A stretch of 64,000 bases of DNA from JANQIO01 sp965229625. GTDB taxonomy: Bacteria > Pseudomonadota > Gammaproteobacteria > Pseudomonadales > Halieaceae. Positions within the stretch are counted from its first letter, which is position 1; each line of letters begins with the position of its first letter. The stretch is from positions 1,116,001 to 1,180,000 of the forward strand of contig CBDDJJ010000002.1 in NCBI GenBank assembly GCA_965229625.1, read 5' to 3'. Below the pieces are notes generated by a model. It searched no databases. It had not been told where the DNA came from and saw only the letters and a program-made list of their open reading frames with translations. A program made the translations under genes and the position numbers. Shown one piece after another: positions 46,821 to 55,146 of the stretch.

Positions 46821-47368
46821 GCTGCCAGCGCCATACGCTGCAACGGAACATAGCGCCGCTCCTTGAGCTGGCTTTCGTAGAGCACCAGCTCATCAAGCGC
46901 CTCGAGTAAAGGAGTGATCGGCGACAGGGCCGGCGGTGCCAGCAGCTTGCGCGATGCTTTCAGGCGCGCCAGCGTGAGGTGCGGGCGGTAGGCACGCCGC
47001 TCACTGTGAAAGCCCTCACGGCGCAGCGCCGCGGCCACCTCTGCCTGTAGAGCCATCAGCTCTGGTGCTGCCTCCACGCCGAGCGTGAGCATGCGGGCCT
47101 TCAGCGGCGAGGGAAACCACTGCAGTGACTCCAGTCGCAACGCAATCTCCGGACAGGCGCCGGCGACCGGGGCCACGGTATCGACCAGCTTGCCCAGGGA
47201 ACGCTCGGCCACCTCCCCCAGGAATACCAGGGTGATATGCCAGTTCTCGGGAGGTACCCAGCGCAGTGACAGTTCCTCCGGCAACTCTGCCGAAGAGGAC
47301 AGGCGGTCGCAGAGTCCGTAAACCGCGCGTTCGGCGCGTTGCAGTGGGAAACCCAGGAACAGGCGCAT
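46817..47368 (-). CDS. thpR: RNA 2',3'-cyclic phosphodiesterase (2H family)
   Basis: 183 residues. Two HxT motifs, WHITLVFLG and PHLTLARL, place it in the LigT/ThpR group that opens 2',3'-cyclic phosphates on RNA ends. The ATG at 47368 forms TGATG with the nudF stop. The frame continues 15 codons upstream inside nudF and is not conserved. It sits between nudF and murJ with overlaps on both sides. Confidence 0.92.
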   Translation of the reverse strand: MRLFLGFPLQRAERAVYGLCDRLSSSAELPEELSLRWVPPENWHITLVFLGEVAERSLGKLVDTVAPVAGACPEIALRLESLQWFPSPLKARMLTLGVEAAPELMALQAEVAAALRREGFHSERRAYRPHLTLARLKASRKLLAPPALSPITPLLEALDELVLYESQLKERRYVPLQRMALAA

Positions 47369-47979
47369 CAGGTCCAGCGCTGGCGCAGCGCTTCCCCGTG
47401 GATCCTGAGCCATTGCAGGGCGATCAGGGTGTGGCCGTTATTGATCTGGTTGGCGTCCAGCATGGCCATCAGTTCGCTGCGCGGCAGGCGATGTACCAGT
47501 ATGTCCTCGCCCTCGTGGACGCAACCGTGCACACCGTCAGCCCCGGCGCTGTCTACCCGGCCAACAAACAGCCGCACCTGTTCCGTGCAGGCACCGGGAC
47601 TTGGGAAAAACGAAACAATGGGTTCGAGCGCCGTCAGGCTGAGCCCGGATTCCTCTGCAGTCTCCCGGTGGGCGACCTGTTCATCGGTCTCTCCAGGCTC
47701 TACCACGCCGGCCACCAGCTCCAGCATCCAGGGGCTGTCTTCGCCGCGCATGGCCCCGGCCCGGAATTGTTCCAGCATGACCAATTCATCGGCCTTCGGG
47801 TCCCATAACAGCACGCCCACCGCATCGCCACGCTCGAACAGCTCGCGGGTGATCGGAGCGCTCCAGGTGCCGTCGAAGCGGCGGTGCTCAAGGGTCAGCC
47901 GGTGCAGTCGGTAGTGGCCGCTGTAGCCATCTTCGTCCGCGAGTATCCGGACATCGCCGGCGGAATACCTGAGCTCCAT
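47368..47979 (-). CDS. nudF: ADP-ribose pyrophosphatase (Nudix)
   Basis: 203 residues with a complete Nudix box beginning GVVEPGE and continuing RETAEESGL (G-x5-E-x7-RE-x2-EE-x-G), preceded by MLELVA as in NudF/ADPR pyrophosphatases. Hydrolyses ADP-ribose to AMP and ribose-5-phosphate. The next upstream gene is pyrB, 2 nt away, and thpR overlaps its stop. Confidence 0.9.
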   Translation of the reverse strand: MELRYSAGDVRILADEDGYSGHYRLHRLTLEHRRFDGTWSAPITRELFERGDAVGVLLWDPKADELVMLEQFRAGAMRGEDSPWMLELVAGVVEPGETDEQVAHRETAEESGLSLTALEPIVSFFPSPGACTEQVRLFVGRVDSAGADGVHGCVHEGEDILVHRLPRSELMAMLDANQINNGHTLIALQWLRIHGEALRQRWT

Positions 47980-47981
47980 GG

Positions 47982-48998
47982 CTACTGGAACCGGCTGCCT
48001 GTGTACCAGTTGACGTCACGGGCATCGCGGTCAACCTGCTCGACAACGTCCAGCACCAGGGCAAACAGCGCCATGCGCACTACCACACCGTTGTCGGTCT
48101 GGCGGAAGATGGCCAGGTTGGGGTTGTCGTTGAGGTCTTCGTCCAGCTCGCGGGCACCCTCCCGGGAATCCCGGGGCAGCGGGTGCATGATGACTGTGTT
48201 GGGCTCACAGTGCTGGGTGTAGATGTTCTGATTGAGGCGGAAGCGGCCGCGATACAGGTCCGCCTCCTCCGGCGACCCGAAGCGCTCTTCCTGGATGCGC
48301 GTGGAATAGGCGATATCCACGTGGGCGATGTGATCCTCGAGATCTTCGGTCTCCGTCACCTGGTGGCCAGCACCGCGCATGGCCTCGACAATATCACCCG
48401 GCATACGTAGCTCGGCGGGGGAGATCAGGTGCACCTCGACATTCCGGAACAGGCACAGCAGCTTGCAGAGTGAATGTACCGTGCGGCCAAACCGCAGGTC
48501 GCCGATCAGGGCGATGCGCAACCCGTCGATATCGCCACCGCGGCCGTGCATTTCGCTCTTGATGGTGTACAGGTCCAGCAATGCCTGGGTGGGGTGCTCG
48601 TTGGCACCGTCACCGCCGTTCAGCACCGGCACCCGACTGGCTGAAGCGAACTCCGCCACAGAGCCTGGCTCCGGGTGGCGCATGGCGATCACGTCGCTGT
48701 AGCCGCTGATTACCCGCGCAGTATCGTAGAGCGACTCGCCTTTGGCGATGGCTGAGTCTTCGAAACCGGTAGTTTCGCGCACCTCCCCGCCCAGCAGGTT
48801 GAAAGCGGAGCCGAAGCTCACCCGGGTACGGGTACTGGGCTCGAAGAACATATTGCCGAGCACCGCCCCCTCCAGCACCCGGGTTACACGCTTGCGACGC
48901 GCGTAGGGAAGCATTTTGTCTGCCACCGCAAAGATCGTTTCGATATCTGCGCGCTCAAACTGATTCACAGACAGGATGTGCTGGCCGGCGAAGTGCAT
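47982..48998 (-). CDS. pyrB: Aspartate carbamoyltransferase catalytic subunit
   Basis: Pyrimidine synthesis: carbamoyl phosphate plus aspartate to carbamoyl-aspartate. 338 residues. Carbamoyl phosphate motif FFEPSTRTRVSF, aspartate-side motifs HPTQALLDLYTI and MHPLPRDSREGARELDEDLNDN. The start MHFAGQHILSVNQF is chosen because the frame extends a further 82 codons into a palindromic, non-conserved region; AAGGGA precedes the ATG. No pyrI or pyrC' is adjacent, so it probably lacks the E. coli regulatory subunit in this locus. Confidence 0.95.
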   Translation of the reverse strand: MHFAGQHILSVNQFERADIETIFAVADKMLPYARRKRVTRVLEGAVLGNMFFEPSTRTRVSFGSAFNLLGGEVRETTGFEDSAIAKGESLYDTARVISGYSDVIAMRHPEPGSVAEFASASRVPVLNGGDGANEHPTQALLDLYTIKSEMHGRGGDIDGLRIALIGDLRFGRTVHSLCKLLCLFRNVEVHLISPAELRMPGDIVEAMRGAGHQVTETEDLEDHIAHVDIAYSTRIQEERFGSPEEADLYRGRFRLNQNIYTQHCEPNTVIMHPLPRDSREGARELDEDLNDNPNLAIFRQTDNGVVVRMALFALVLDVVEQVDRDARDVNWYTGSRFQ

Positions 48999-49116
48999 GG
49001 AGAGTCCCTTTTTCTGGGCGCCATTATAAGGTCCGGAGTCCAGTCGGGTAACGGCATTATTGCCGCCGTTCAAACCGCCCATCAGCGCTGAGTGCTCTGA
49101 ACCCGCGCGCACGATA

Positions 49117-49241
49117 CCCAGGGGCTTTCCGGGACACGCTACAAGCATGACATCCCTGTCTCGCTCGGATGCGCGGATCGCCGCCCGGGCCATCCTTGGC
49201 CGCATACGGTCGCGGACGGCTAGTCCCGGAAAGCCCCTGGG
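49117..49241. repeat. Palindromic intergenic element, 18-bp perfect inverted repeats at its ends
   Basis: CCCAGGGGCTTTCCGGGA (49117-49134) is the exact reverse complement of 49224-49241. The core is about 90 bp and includes further short complementary words. It lies about 120-240 bp upstream of the pyrB ATG. It accounts for the spurious upstream extension of the pyrB frame. No open frame is credible. Confidence 0.8.
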
Positions 49242-49399
49242 CACCGCCCGCGCTCCCGCCGAATGGCTGTCATCTTCAAGCTTCGTATGTGGGCAGGTGG
49301 GATCTCGCTGGAAATGAGGGCGAGGACTGGGCCTATCCCCGCCGCGGACCGTGAACGGCCAGGACGGCCGTTCCCGAGCGAGACAGGGATGTCATGCTT
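49143..49399. repeat. Second, nested inverted repeat (26 bp perfect arms) plus internal hairpin
   Basis: 49143-49168 (starting AAGCATGACATCCCTG) is the exact reverse complement of 49374-49399. Inside, GAACGGCC-AGGAC-GGCCGTTC (49353-49373) makes a perfect 8-bp stem. The left arm lies within the element at 49117-49241, so the two overlap. It fills most of the pyrB-sbcB gap, which has no gene. Confidence 0.8.
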
Positions 49400-49469
49400 T
49401 TAGCGCGTCCGTGGCGGGGGTAGGCTCAGTTTTCGCCCGGCCTACGAAGTGAAAACCAGCGGCTGCGCC

Positions 49470-50897
49470 TCAGGCGAGTAGGCTGTCACCATAGTCGAGT
49501 AAGGCGTCAAGCACCGCCTGTTGCTCGGAGGTGGCGGTTGAGCTGAGCTGTTCGATGGTCGCCTGGAACTCGTCGAGGGTGATGGATGCGCCGGCATCCG
49601 GGTCTGTCAGGTACTGGAAGCGCTGCTCTTCCCACTGGGCGCGTTCGGTGCCATTGAGGCTGTCAGGATAGTTTCTGGCGCGGTAGCGAAACAGCATTTC
49701 CGGGAGCCGCGCATCCTCGAAGGCGAAGGACTCGTGGGCCAGTTCATCGGCAGTCGCTGCGCGCACCCGGTCCATGGTGCGGCGGTCCGCGTCGCTGAAA
49801 AAGCCGCCGCTGTAGAGCATCCGATCCGGGTCGGTGATAGCGGGCAGCTGCCGATTGCCATACAAGGCCTGCAGCTTTGTCCTGAGCCCGGGAATCGCCA
49901 GCAGGCGCGCGCGGTGCGCCCGACACAGCTCTACGTCCATGCCGAGGCGTTCTGCGGTCGCAGGGTCCAGGAGTTTGGGGGTAGCCACAATCGGCGCACG
50001 GTTGATATGGATACTCTTTATACCTGGCCGCGTCACTCCCTCAGGTAGCGAGCCAGACGGGCAGAACAGGCGCTCGGCCAGTGCTTCCGCGTCGAGTTCT
50101 TCGAGGCAGGCCGGGTCCGCTTCGAGATCAAAGCAGATGATTTCGTTCTTGTTGACCGGGTGTCGCACCAGTGGCGCCACCAGGGCGATGTTGTTGCGGT
50201 CGGTACCGAACATGCCGGAGACATGCAGTACCGGCTTTGCCTGCTCCATGTCGAGCTGCGCCAATACGAACTGCTTGTCACGCAGCTGCAGGGCGTAGTC
50301 GAACAGGCGCGGCTGGCGCTCGCGGATCAGCCGGGCCATGTCGATCGTGGCCTCCACGTCCGACAGGGCATCGTGGGCGGCCTCGTGGCCGATGCCATTG
50401 GCGGCGGTGAGCTTTTCCAGCCGAAAGCTGGGCCGGCCGTCATCCCCCACCGGCCACTCGATACCATCGGGGCGCAGGGCATGGGTAAGGCGCACCACGT
50501 CGATCAGGTCCCAGCGCGAGTTCCCGCTTTTCCATTCCCGGGCGTAGGGGTCGAAGAAGTTCCGGTACAGGGTGTAGCGGGTCACCTCGTCGTCGAACCG
50601 GATGCTGTTGTAGCCCACCCCACAGGTTCCGGGCCACGACAGTTCCTCATGAATACGGGCGATGAACTCGCATTCGGGAAGTCCCTCGGCGAGGGCCTGC
50701 TGGGGAGTGATACCGGTGACCAGGCAGGCCGCCGGGTGCGGCAGCACATCGCGTGCCGGAGATGAGTACAGCATCAACGGTTCGCCGATGATGTTGAGCT
50801 CAGCATCGGTGCGCAGGCCGGCAAACTGCACCGGCCGATCCCGGGCGGGATCGACACCAAAAGTCTCGTAATCGTGCCAGTAGAAGCTGTCAGCCAT
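49470..50897 (-). CDS. sbcB: Exodeoxyribonuclease I
   Basis: 3'-5' single-strand DNA exonuclease for recombination and mismatch repair. 475 residues, as in E. coli. The DEDD exonuclease starts FYWHDYETFGVDPARDRPVQFAG and includes VGYNSIRFDDEV and HDALSDVEATIDMARL. The SH3-like and helical ExoI C-terminal parts follow. It stands alone on the minus strand, with pyrB's palindromic region downstream and fumarase 36 nt before it. Confidence 0.95.
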   Translation of the reverse strand: MADSFYWHDYETFGVDPARDRPVQFAGLRTDAELNIIGEPLMLYSSPARDVLPHPAACLVTGITPQQALAEGLPECEFIARIHEELSWPGTCGVGYNSIRFDDEVTRYTLYRNFFDPYAREWKSGNSRWDLIDVVRLTHALRPDGIEWPVGDDGRPSFRLEKLTAANGIGHEAAHDALSDVEATIDMARLIRERQPRLFDYALQLRDKQFVLAQLDMEQAKPVLHVSGMFGTDRNNIALVAPLVRHPVNKNEIICFDLEADPACLEELDAEALAERLFCPSGSLPEGVTRPGIKSIHINRAPIVATPKLLDPATAERLGMDVELCRAHRARLLAIPGLRTKLQALYGNRQLPAITDPDRMLYSGGFFSDADRRTMDRVRAATADELAHESFAFEDARLPEMLFRYRARNYPDSLNGTERAQWEEQRFQYLTDPDAGASITLDEFQATIEQLSSTATSEQQAVLDALLDYGDSLLA

Positions 50898-50933
50898 GCG
50901 CCCCTCCCTGGGCCAGGCGTCCCTGCCAGCGGA

Positions 50934-52457
50934 TCAAATCAGCTCCAGGGCCTGTTCCTCGATCTTTGCCTTCCAGATGGCAGGGCCGGTTTTGTGGACC
51001 GATTCACCGTTGATGTCCACCGCCACCGTGACGGGCATGTCCTTCACCTCGAATTCATAGATGGCTTCCATGCCCAGTTCCGGGAAAGCGACCACCCTGG
51101 CCTCGGTGATGGCCTTGGACACCAGGTAGGCTGCGCCGCCGACAGCCATGAGGTAGGTGGCCTTGTGCTTCTTGATTGCTTCGAGGCCGGTCGGGCCACG
51201 CTCGGCCTTGCCGATCATGCCCATCAGGCCGGTGTGCTCCAGAATAAAGTCGGTGAACTTGTCCATGCGCGTGGCCGTGGTTGGTCCGGCGGGGCCCATG
51301 ACCTCGTCGCGGACCGGATCGACAGGGCCCACGTAGTAGATAAAGCGGTCCTTCAGGTTCACCTCGTCGGGCAGGCCGGCACCGGTTTCGATCAATTCCT
51401 TGATCTTCTTGTGGGCGGCATCGCGGCCGGTCAGCATTTTGCCTGACAGCAGCAACGTGTCACCCGGCTGCCAGGTAGCCATCTCCTCGCGGGTGACGGT
51501 ATCGAGATTGACGCGACGCACGCCCTCGCCCACTTCCCAGGTGATGTCGGGCCAGTCATCGAGGCTGGGCGGCGTCTGTAGCGCCGGACCGCTACCATCC
51601 AGCACGAAGTGCGCGTGACGCGTGGCGGCGCAGTTGGGAATCATCGCCACCGGCAGTGAGGCTGCGTGGGTGGGGTAGTCCTTGATCTTTACGTCGACCA
51701 CGGTGGTCAGCCCCCCGAGCCCCTGGGCGCCGATGCCTAGCTTGTTGACCGCATCCATGATTTCCAGGCGCAGTTCCTCGATCCGGTTGGCCGGGCCACG
51801 CTGGCGCAGTTCCTGGATATCAACGGGATCCATCAGGGATTCCTTGGCCAGCACCGCGGCTTTTTCCGCGGTGCCGCCAATGCCGATGCCCAGCATGCCG
51901 GGCGGGCACCAGCCAGCGCCCATGGTGGGCACCGTCTTGACCACCCAGTCGACGATGCTGTCCGAGGGATTGAGCATTGCCAGCTTCGACTTGTTCTCGG
52001 AGCCACCCCCTTTTGCCGCGACCTGGACATCGACCGTATCGCCCTTCACGACCTCCATATGGATAACCGCAGGTGTGTTGTCTTTGGTGTTCTTGCGGGC
52101 GCCAGCCGGGTCGTCGAGGATAGAGGCGCGCAGGACATTATCCGGGTTCAGATAGGCGCGGCGAACGCCTTCGTTCACCATGTCGGCTACCGACATCTGC
52201 GCGTCCCACTGCACGTTCATACCAATCTTGAGAAAGACGGTGACGATACCCGTATCCTGGCAGATCGGACGATGGCCCTGGGCGCACATCCGTGAGTTGA
52301 TCAGGATCTGCGCCATGGCGTCCTTGGCGGCGGGGTTCTGCTCCATCTCGTAGGCCTGGTGGACGGCCTGGATATAGTCCAGCGGGTGGTAGTAGGAAAT
52401 GAACTGCAGGGCGTCTGCCATGCTGTCGATGAAATCGTCCTGGCGGATAACCGTCAT
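50934..52457 (-). CDS. fumA: Fumarate hydratase, class I (4Fe-4S)
   Basis: TCA cycle hydration of fumarate to malate by an oxygen-sensitive iron-sulfur enzyme. 507 residues in the class I layout, N-terminal alpha-like part and C-terminal beta-like part in one chain. The cluster Cys are in RPICQDTG, PNCAATRH and GAGWCPPGM. The ATG at 52457 (TVIRQDDFIDSMADAL) is chosen by homology; the longer frame has no conservation. FumA and FumB cannot be told apart here. Confidence 0.95.
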   Translation of the reverse strand: MTVIRQDDFIDSMADALQFISYYHPLDYIQAVHQAYEMEQNPAAKDAMAQILINSRMCAQGHRPICQDTGIVTVFLKIGMNVQWDAQMSVADMVNEGVRRAYLNPDNVLRASILDDPAGARKNTKDNTPAVIHMEVVKGDTVDVQVAAKGGGSENKSKLAMLNPSDSIVDWVVKTVPTMGAGWCPPGMLGIGIGGTAEKAAVLAKESLMDPVDIQELRQRGPANRIEELRLEIMDAVNKLGIGAQGLGGLTTVVDVKIKDYPTHAASLPVAMIPNCAATRHAHFVLDGSGPALQTPPSLDDWPDITWEVGEGVRRVNLDTVTREEMATWQPGDTLLLSGKMLTGRDAAHKKIKELIETGAGLPDEVNLKDRFIYYVGPVDPVRDEVMGPAGPTTATRMDKFTDFILEHTGLMGMIGKAERGPTGLEAIKKHKATYLMAVGGAAYLVSKAITEARVVAFPELGMEAIYEFEVKDMPVTVAVDINGESVHKTGPAIWKAKIEEQALELI

Positions 52458-52573
52458 GAAACTTGCTCTCGCTTGGCGTCTGGGAAGGGCGAATATTGTA
52501 CAACCAACCGCCCCTTGAAAGGGGGCGAATGAGGATGATTTGCCACCCGGGACGGGCAGCAGAACGGATGCGG

Positions 52574-53374
52574 CTATTGCGCGCCGGGCGCGCTGGAAGG
52601 TGCGGCGCTCATGCTCTGGCGCAACTGGATCAGGCTCTGGTTGACCTGCTTGCGGAAACCATCCACCGAGGCCTGCCACTCCTCCGTGGTGTCCATGCGC
52701 TTCTGAACCCGCGCCAGCTCCAGGGTGGCGCGGCTCACGTCGTCCCCGAGCCGTTCCAGCAAGGCCTGGTTGGCGTCCGCCGTGGTAATCAGCCGCTCCA
52801 GGTCGCCGGCCACGGCGCGCAGCTTCTGGATATCGGTGCCCAGTGCCTGCAGCTGGTTGGAATACTTGCTATCGGTCTGGGTAAGCGTCGCCACCTTGCT
52901 GTTGAGCTCATCCCGGCTCTTTTCCAGCTCGGCGATGGCCGCCTTGTTGCGACGCCAGGCCGAGGCCCAGAGCTTGTCGACCTCGGAGTAAAGCTCCTTG
53001 ACCTTCACGGCCATGGCCGCCGCTGACTGGTTCATGCCCTCGTCCGTGTCGGACAGGCGGTCTTCCAGGTCGCTGATGCGCTCTTCATAGCGCGCCATGA
53101 GCTGTTCGGCACTATCCAGCTCCTGCTGGAGCTGCCAGGCCCAGCCGCAGGCCACGCCGGCCACCGCCAGGGAGACAGTGATAAACAGGCGTGCCAGCAG
53201 ACCAGCGCCACCCCCGGACTTGCCGTTACCGCGGCGGCCGCGGCCCCCATTGCGGGCCTTCTGGCGACTCGCTACCTCGTCGCGGGCGGGCACGATGGGT
53301 GGGATGCTGCCGATATCACCAGGCTGCTTTGCAGGCTTCCTGGCGGGGCGTTCACCGGCTTTTCGTTCAGTCAT
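52574..53374 (-). CDS. Membrane-anchored coiled-coil protein of unknown function
   Basis: 266 residues, not recognised. A basic, Gly/Arg/Lys-rich cytoplasmic N-terminus (residues 1-58), one membrane helix (LLARLFITVSLAVAGVACGWAW) and a long periplasmic coiled coil to about residue 250 with heptads such as LMARYEERISDLEDRLSD and LEKSRDELNSKVATLTQ. The tail is Ala/Ser/Pro-rich. It looks like a single-pass scaffold or HemX-like protein, but I cannot name a family. No catalytic motifs are seen. A 47-nt gap separates it from the PuuD-like gene downstream on the same strand. Confidence 0.75.
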   Translation of the reverse strand: MTERKAGERPARKPAKQPGDIGSIPPIVPARDEVASRQKARNGGRGRRGNGKSGGGAGLLARLFITVSLAVAGVACGWAWQLQQELDSAEQLMARYEERISDLEDRLSDTDEGMNQSAAAMAVKVKELYSEVDKLWASAWRRNKAAIAELEKSRDELNSKVATLTQTDSKYSNQLQALGTDIQKLRAVAGDLERLITTADANQALLERLGDDVSRATLELARVQKRMDTTEEWQASVDGFRKQVNQSLIQLRQSMSAAPSSAPGAQ

Positions 53375-53428
53375 ACAGCGGGTGTGCTCGGATGGTTGCC
53401 GGGCCGCAGGGGCCCGGCAGGAACTTGC

Positions 53429-54082
53429 TTACAGGAAGGCCAGTATGCCCCAGAAGACGGCTACAAGGCCAATGCTGCAATGGATAACGCCCACCACGGA
53501 AGTCATGGGGCCGGTTTTCCCGAACAGGGCATTGAGCTCCAGCGCGGCAATGATGCCCAGGCAGATCCAGACCGCTACAGGGTTGAGCTGCGCCGCGTAG
53601 ACGGCGTCCGCGCCACTACCCCAGAGTACCGGCAGGTGCTGACTGCCCAGCATGCCAAACAGCATGGGGCCCGAGAACAGCGTATTGGTGCGAGATGCCA
53701 GGCCGGCCTTGCCGGCTGCAACCGGGCCTTCGCCCTCCTTCATGCCCAGCACGATCTGCTGGTTGGGCCAGATCACCAGCCAGACGTTGAGGAACATCAG
53801 GATGCCCGCAACAGAGCCAATCCAGATGAGCGGTTGGGTCGCAAAGTTCTTATGAGCGCCAGTCAGGTAGAGCAGGATCAGGCCGGTGAGGAAGGTAAAC
53901 ATCGCACCCCAGCGGAACCACCAGAGCGCACGCGGCGCGAGCTTTTTCATCGCGTCCGCCTTGGCGTCGGCCTCGGCTTCCTTGAAGTACTCGGTCTGTA
54001 CGAAGTTGAAGTAATACAGCATGCCGATCCAGACGATGCCAAAGATCACGTGGAACCAGCGGAAGATGAATTCAACGATCAT
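53429..54082 (-). CDS. puuD: PuuD-like membrane protein (urate oxidase N-terminal domain family), short form
   Basis: 217 residues, six or so membrane helices. The family start FIFRWFHVIFGIVWIGMLYYFNFVQ and the NVWLVIWPNQQIVLG segment match the PF06181-type membrane domain of PuuD urate hydroxylases, with His in WFHVIFG and elsewhere as potential haem ligands. The C-terminal cytochrome c domain of full PuuD is absent and no CxxCH is seen. No purine catabolism genes are nearby, so urate activity is doubtful. The ATG at 54082 follows GGAGG. Confidence 0.75.
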   Translation of the reverse strand: MIVEFIFRWFHVIFGIVWIGMLYYFNFVQTEYFKEAEADAKADAMKKLAPRALWWFRWGAMFTFLTGLILLYLTGAHKNFATQPLIWIGSVAGILMFLNVWLVIWPNQQIVLGMKEGEGPVAAGKAGLASRTNTLFSGPMLFGMLGSQHLPVLWGSGADAVYAAQLNPVAVWICLGIIAALELNALFGKTGPMTSVVGVIHCSIGLVAVFWGILAFL

Positions 54083-54126
54083 GGTTATGTCCTCCATGTT
54101 TAAGTTTTGTTACGAACCCGGGCGCG

Positions 54127-54132
54127 ATTATA
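54127..54132 (-). promoter_or_regulatory. Candidate -10 element of the PuuD-like gene
   Basis: On the minus strand this reads TATAAT, a consensus -10, about 45 nt upstream of the ATG at 54082. The -35 region is poor (GTTTAA at 17 bp). Confidence 0.35.
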
Positions 54133-54243
54133 CACGCACCCCCCTCGCGTTAAACGCGATTGACACACTTGATCGGTACATTGTTGCGCTGCGTATTTCA
54201 CTGCGGATTTCGCTTTTCACATCATTTTTGCAAGGAGCACCTC

Positions 54244-54825
54244 ATGGCTATTGAACTGCCTGCCCTGCCCTATGCGCGCGACGCGCTGGCACCCCATATT
54301 TCCGAAGAAACCCTGGACTTCCACTATGGCAAGCACCATGCCACCTACGTCGACAAACTCAATGCGGCGATCGAAGGCACCCAGCTCGCCGAGCAGTCCC
54401 TGGAAGACATTATCAAGAGCAGCGATGGCGGCCTGTTCAATAACGCAGCGCAGATCTGGAACCACACCTTCTACTGGCACAGCCTGAGCCCCGAGGGTGG
54501 CGGCGACCCGCAAGGCGCCCTGGCAGATGCCATCTCCACGTCATTCGGCTCGGTGGCGGCGTTCAAGGAACAGTTCAACGCCAGCGCCGTGGGCAACTTC
54601 GGCTCCGGCTGGACCTGGCTCGTGCAAAACACCGACGGGAGCCTCGCCATCATCAACACCGACGATGCGGAAACCCCGCTCACCGACGAAGGCGTCACCC
54701 CCCTGCTCACCTGCGATGTCTGGGAGCACGCCTACTACATCGATTACCGCAACGCCCGCCCCAGCTACCTGGAGGCTTTCTGGTCGCTGGTGAACTGGGA
54801 ATTTGCCGCGTCCAACATGCCGTAA
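54244..54825 (+). CDS. sodB: Superoxide dismutase [Fe]
   Basis: 193 residues, cytoplasmic, dismutes superoxide. Metal ligands in LDFHYGKHHATYVDK (His27), WNHTFYWHSL (His74), and Asp and His in CDVWEHAYYIDYRN. The fingerprint AQIWNHTFYWHSL and the length are of the iron type; Fe versus cambialistic is inferred. The ATG follows AAGGAG; a longer frame upstream is spurious. TTGACA at 54160-54165 is nearby, but no good -10 follows. Confidence 0.95.
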   Translation: MAIELPALPYARDALAPHISEETLDFHYGKHHATYVDKLNAAIEGTQLAEQSLEDIIKSSDGGLFNNAAQIWNHTFYWHSLSPEGGGDPQGALADAISTSFGSVAAFKEQFNASAVGNFGSGWTWLVQNTDGSLAIINTDDAETPLTDEGVTPLLTCDVWEHAYYIDYRNARPSYLEAFWSLVNWEFAASNMP

Positions 54826-54858
54826 GGTGCAGAACACAACTCTCTCCGATGGCACGGA

Positions 54859-55053
54859 GGGCGGAGGACCGGACGGCCTGCCTGTGAACCTTCAGGGCGC
54901 CGCCTGAACTGTGCCGGGCTGGCGGGCGCTGTTAGGCGAGCACTGTTCGAGTCCCAAAAAATCGCACAGCGATTTTTGGTCGAGTTGCGCAGCCGCCCGA
55001 CAGCCCAGCACAGTTCGCGCCCGTTCACAGGCAGGCCGTCCGGTCCTTCGCCC
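54859..55053. repeat. 195-bp palindromic intergenic element
   Basis: The ends 54859-54889 and 55023-55053 are 31-bp inverted repeats with one mismatch (24 bp perfect, containing GGACCGGACGGCCTGCC). Inside them a second arm pair (about 54904-54930 and 54991-55016) is also complementary. At the centre AAAAATCG-CACAG-CGATTTTT (54956-54976) closes the loop. The whole could fold as one long hairpin. It lies between sodB and the groEL terminator; no open frame. Confidence 0.85.
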
Positions 55054-55095
55054 GCCCATATTGTCGGCATAAGGCCGATGTGAAAAAACTGAGGC

Positions 55096-55127
55096 AAAAA
55101 AAAGCCCCGCAGATGCGGGGCTTTTTC
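55096..55127. terminator. Bidirectional Rho-independent terminator (groEL / sodB side)
   Basis: AGCCCCGC-AGAT-GCGGGGCT (55103-55122) is flanked by eight A on the left and TTTTT on the right. It is strong on the minus strand for groEL, whose stop is at 55147, and workable on plus for transcripts from sodB. Confidence 0.92.
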
Positions 55128-55146
55128 GTTTCAGGCGTTGGTCGGC

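Noticed and set aside
48999..49244. The N-terminal extension of the pyrB frame
   Set aside because: It runs through the palindromic element and is unlike any aspartate carbamoyltransferase.
54160..54188. A sodB promoter starting at TTGACA (54160-54165)
   Set aside because: No acceptable -10 hexamer occurs 16-18 bp downstream.
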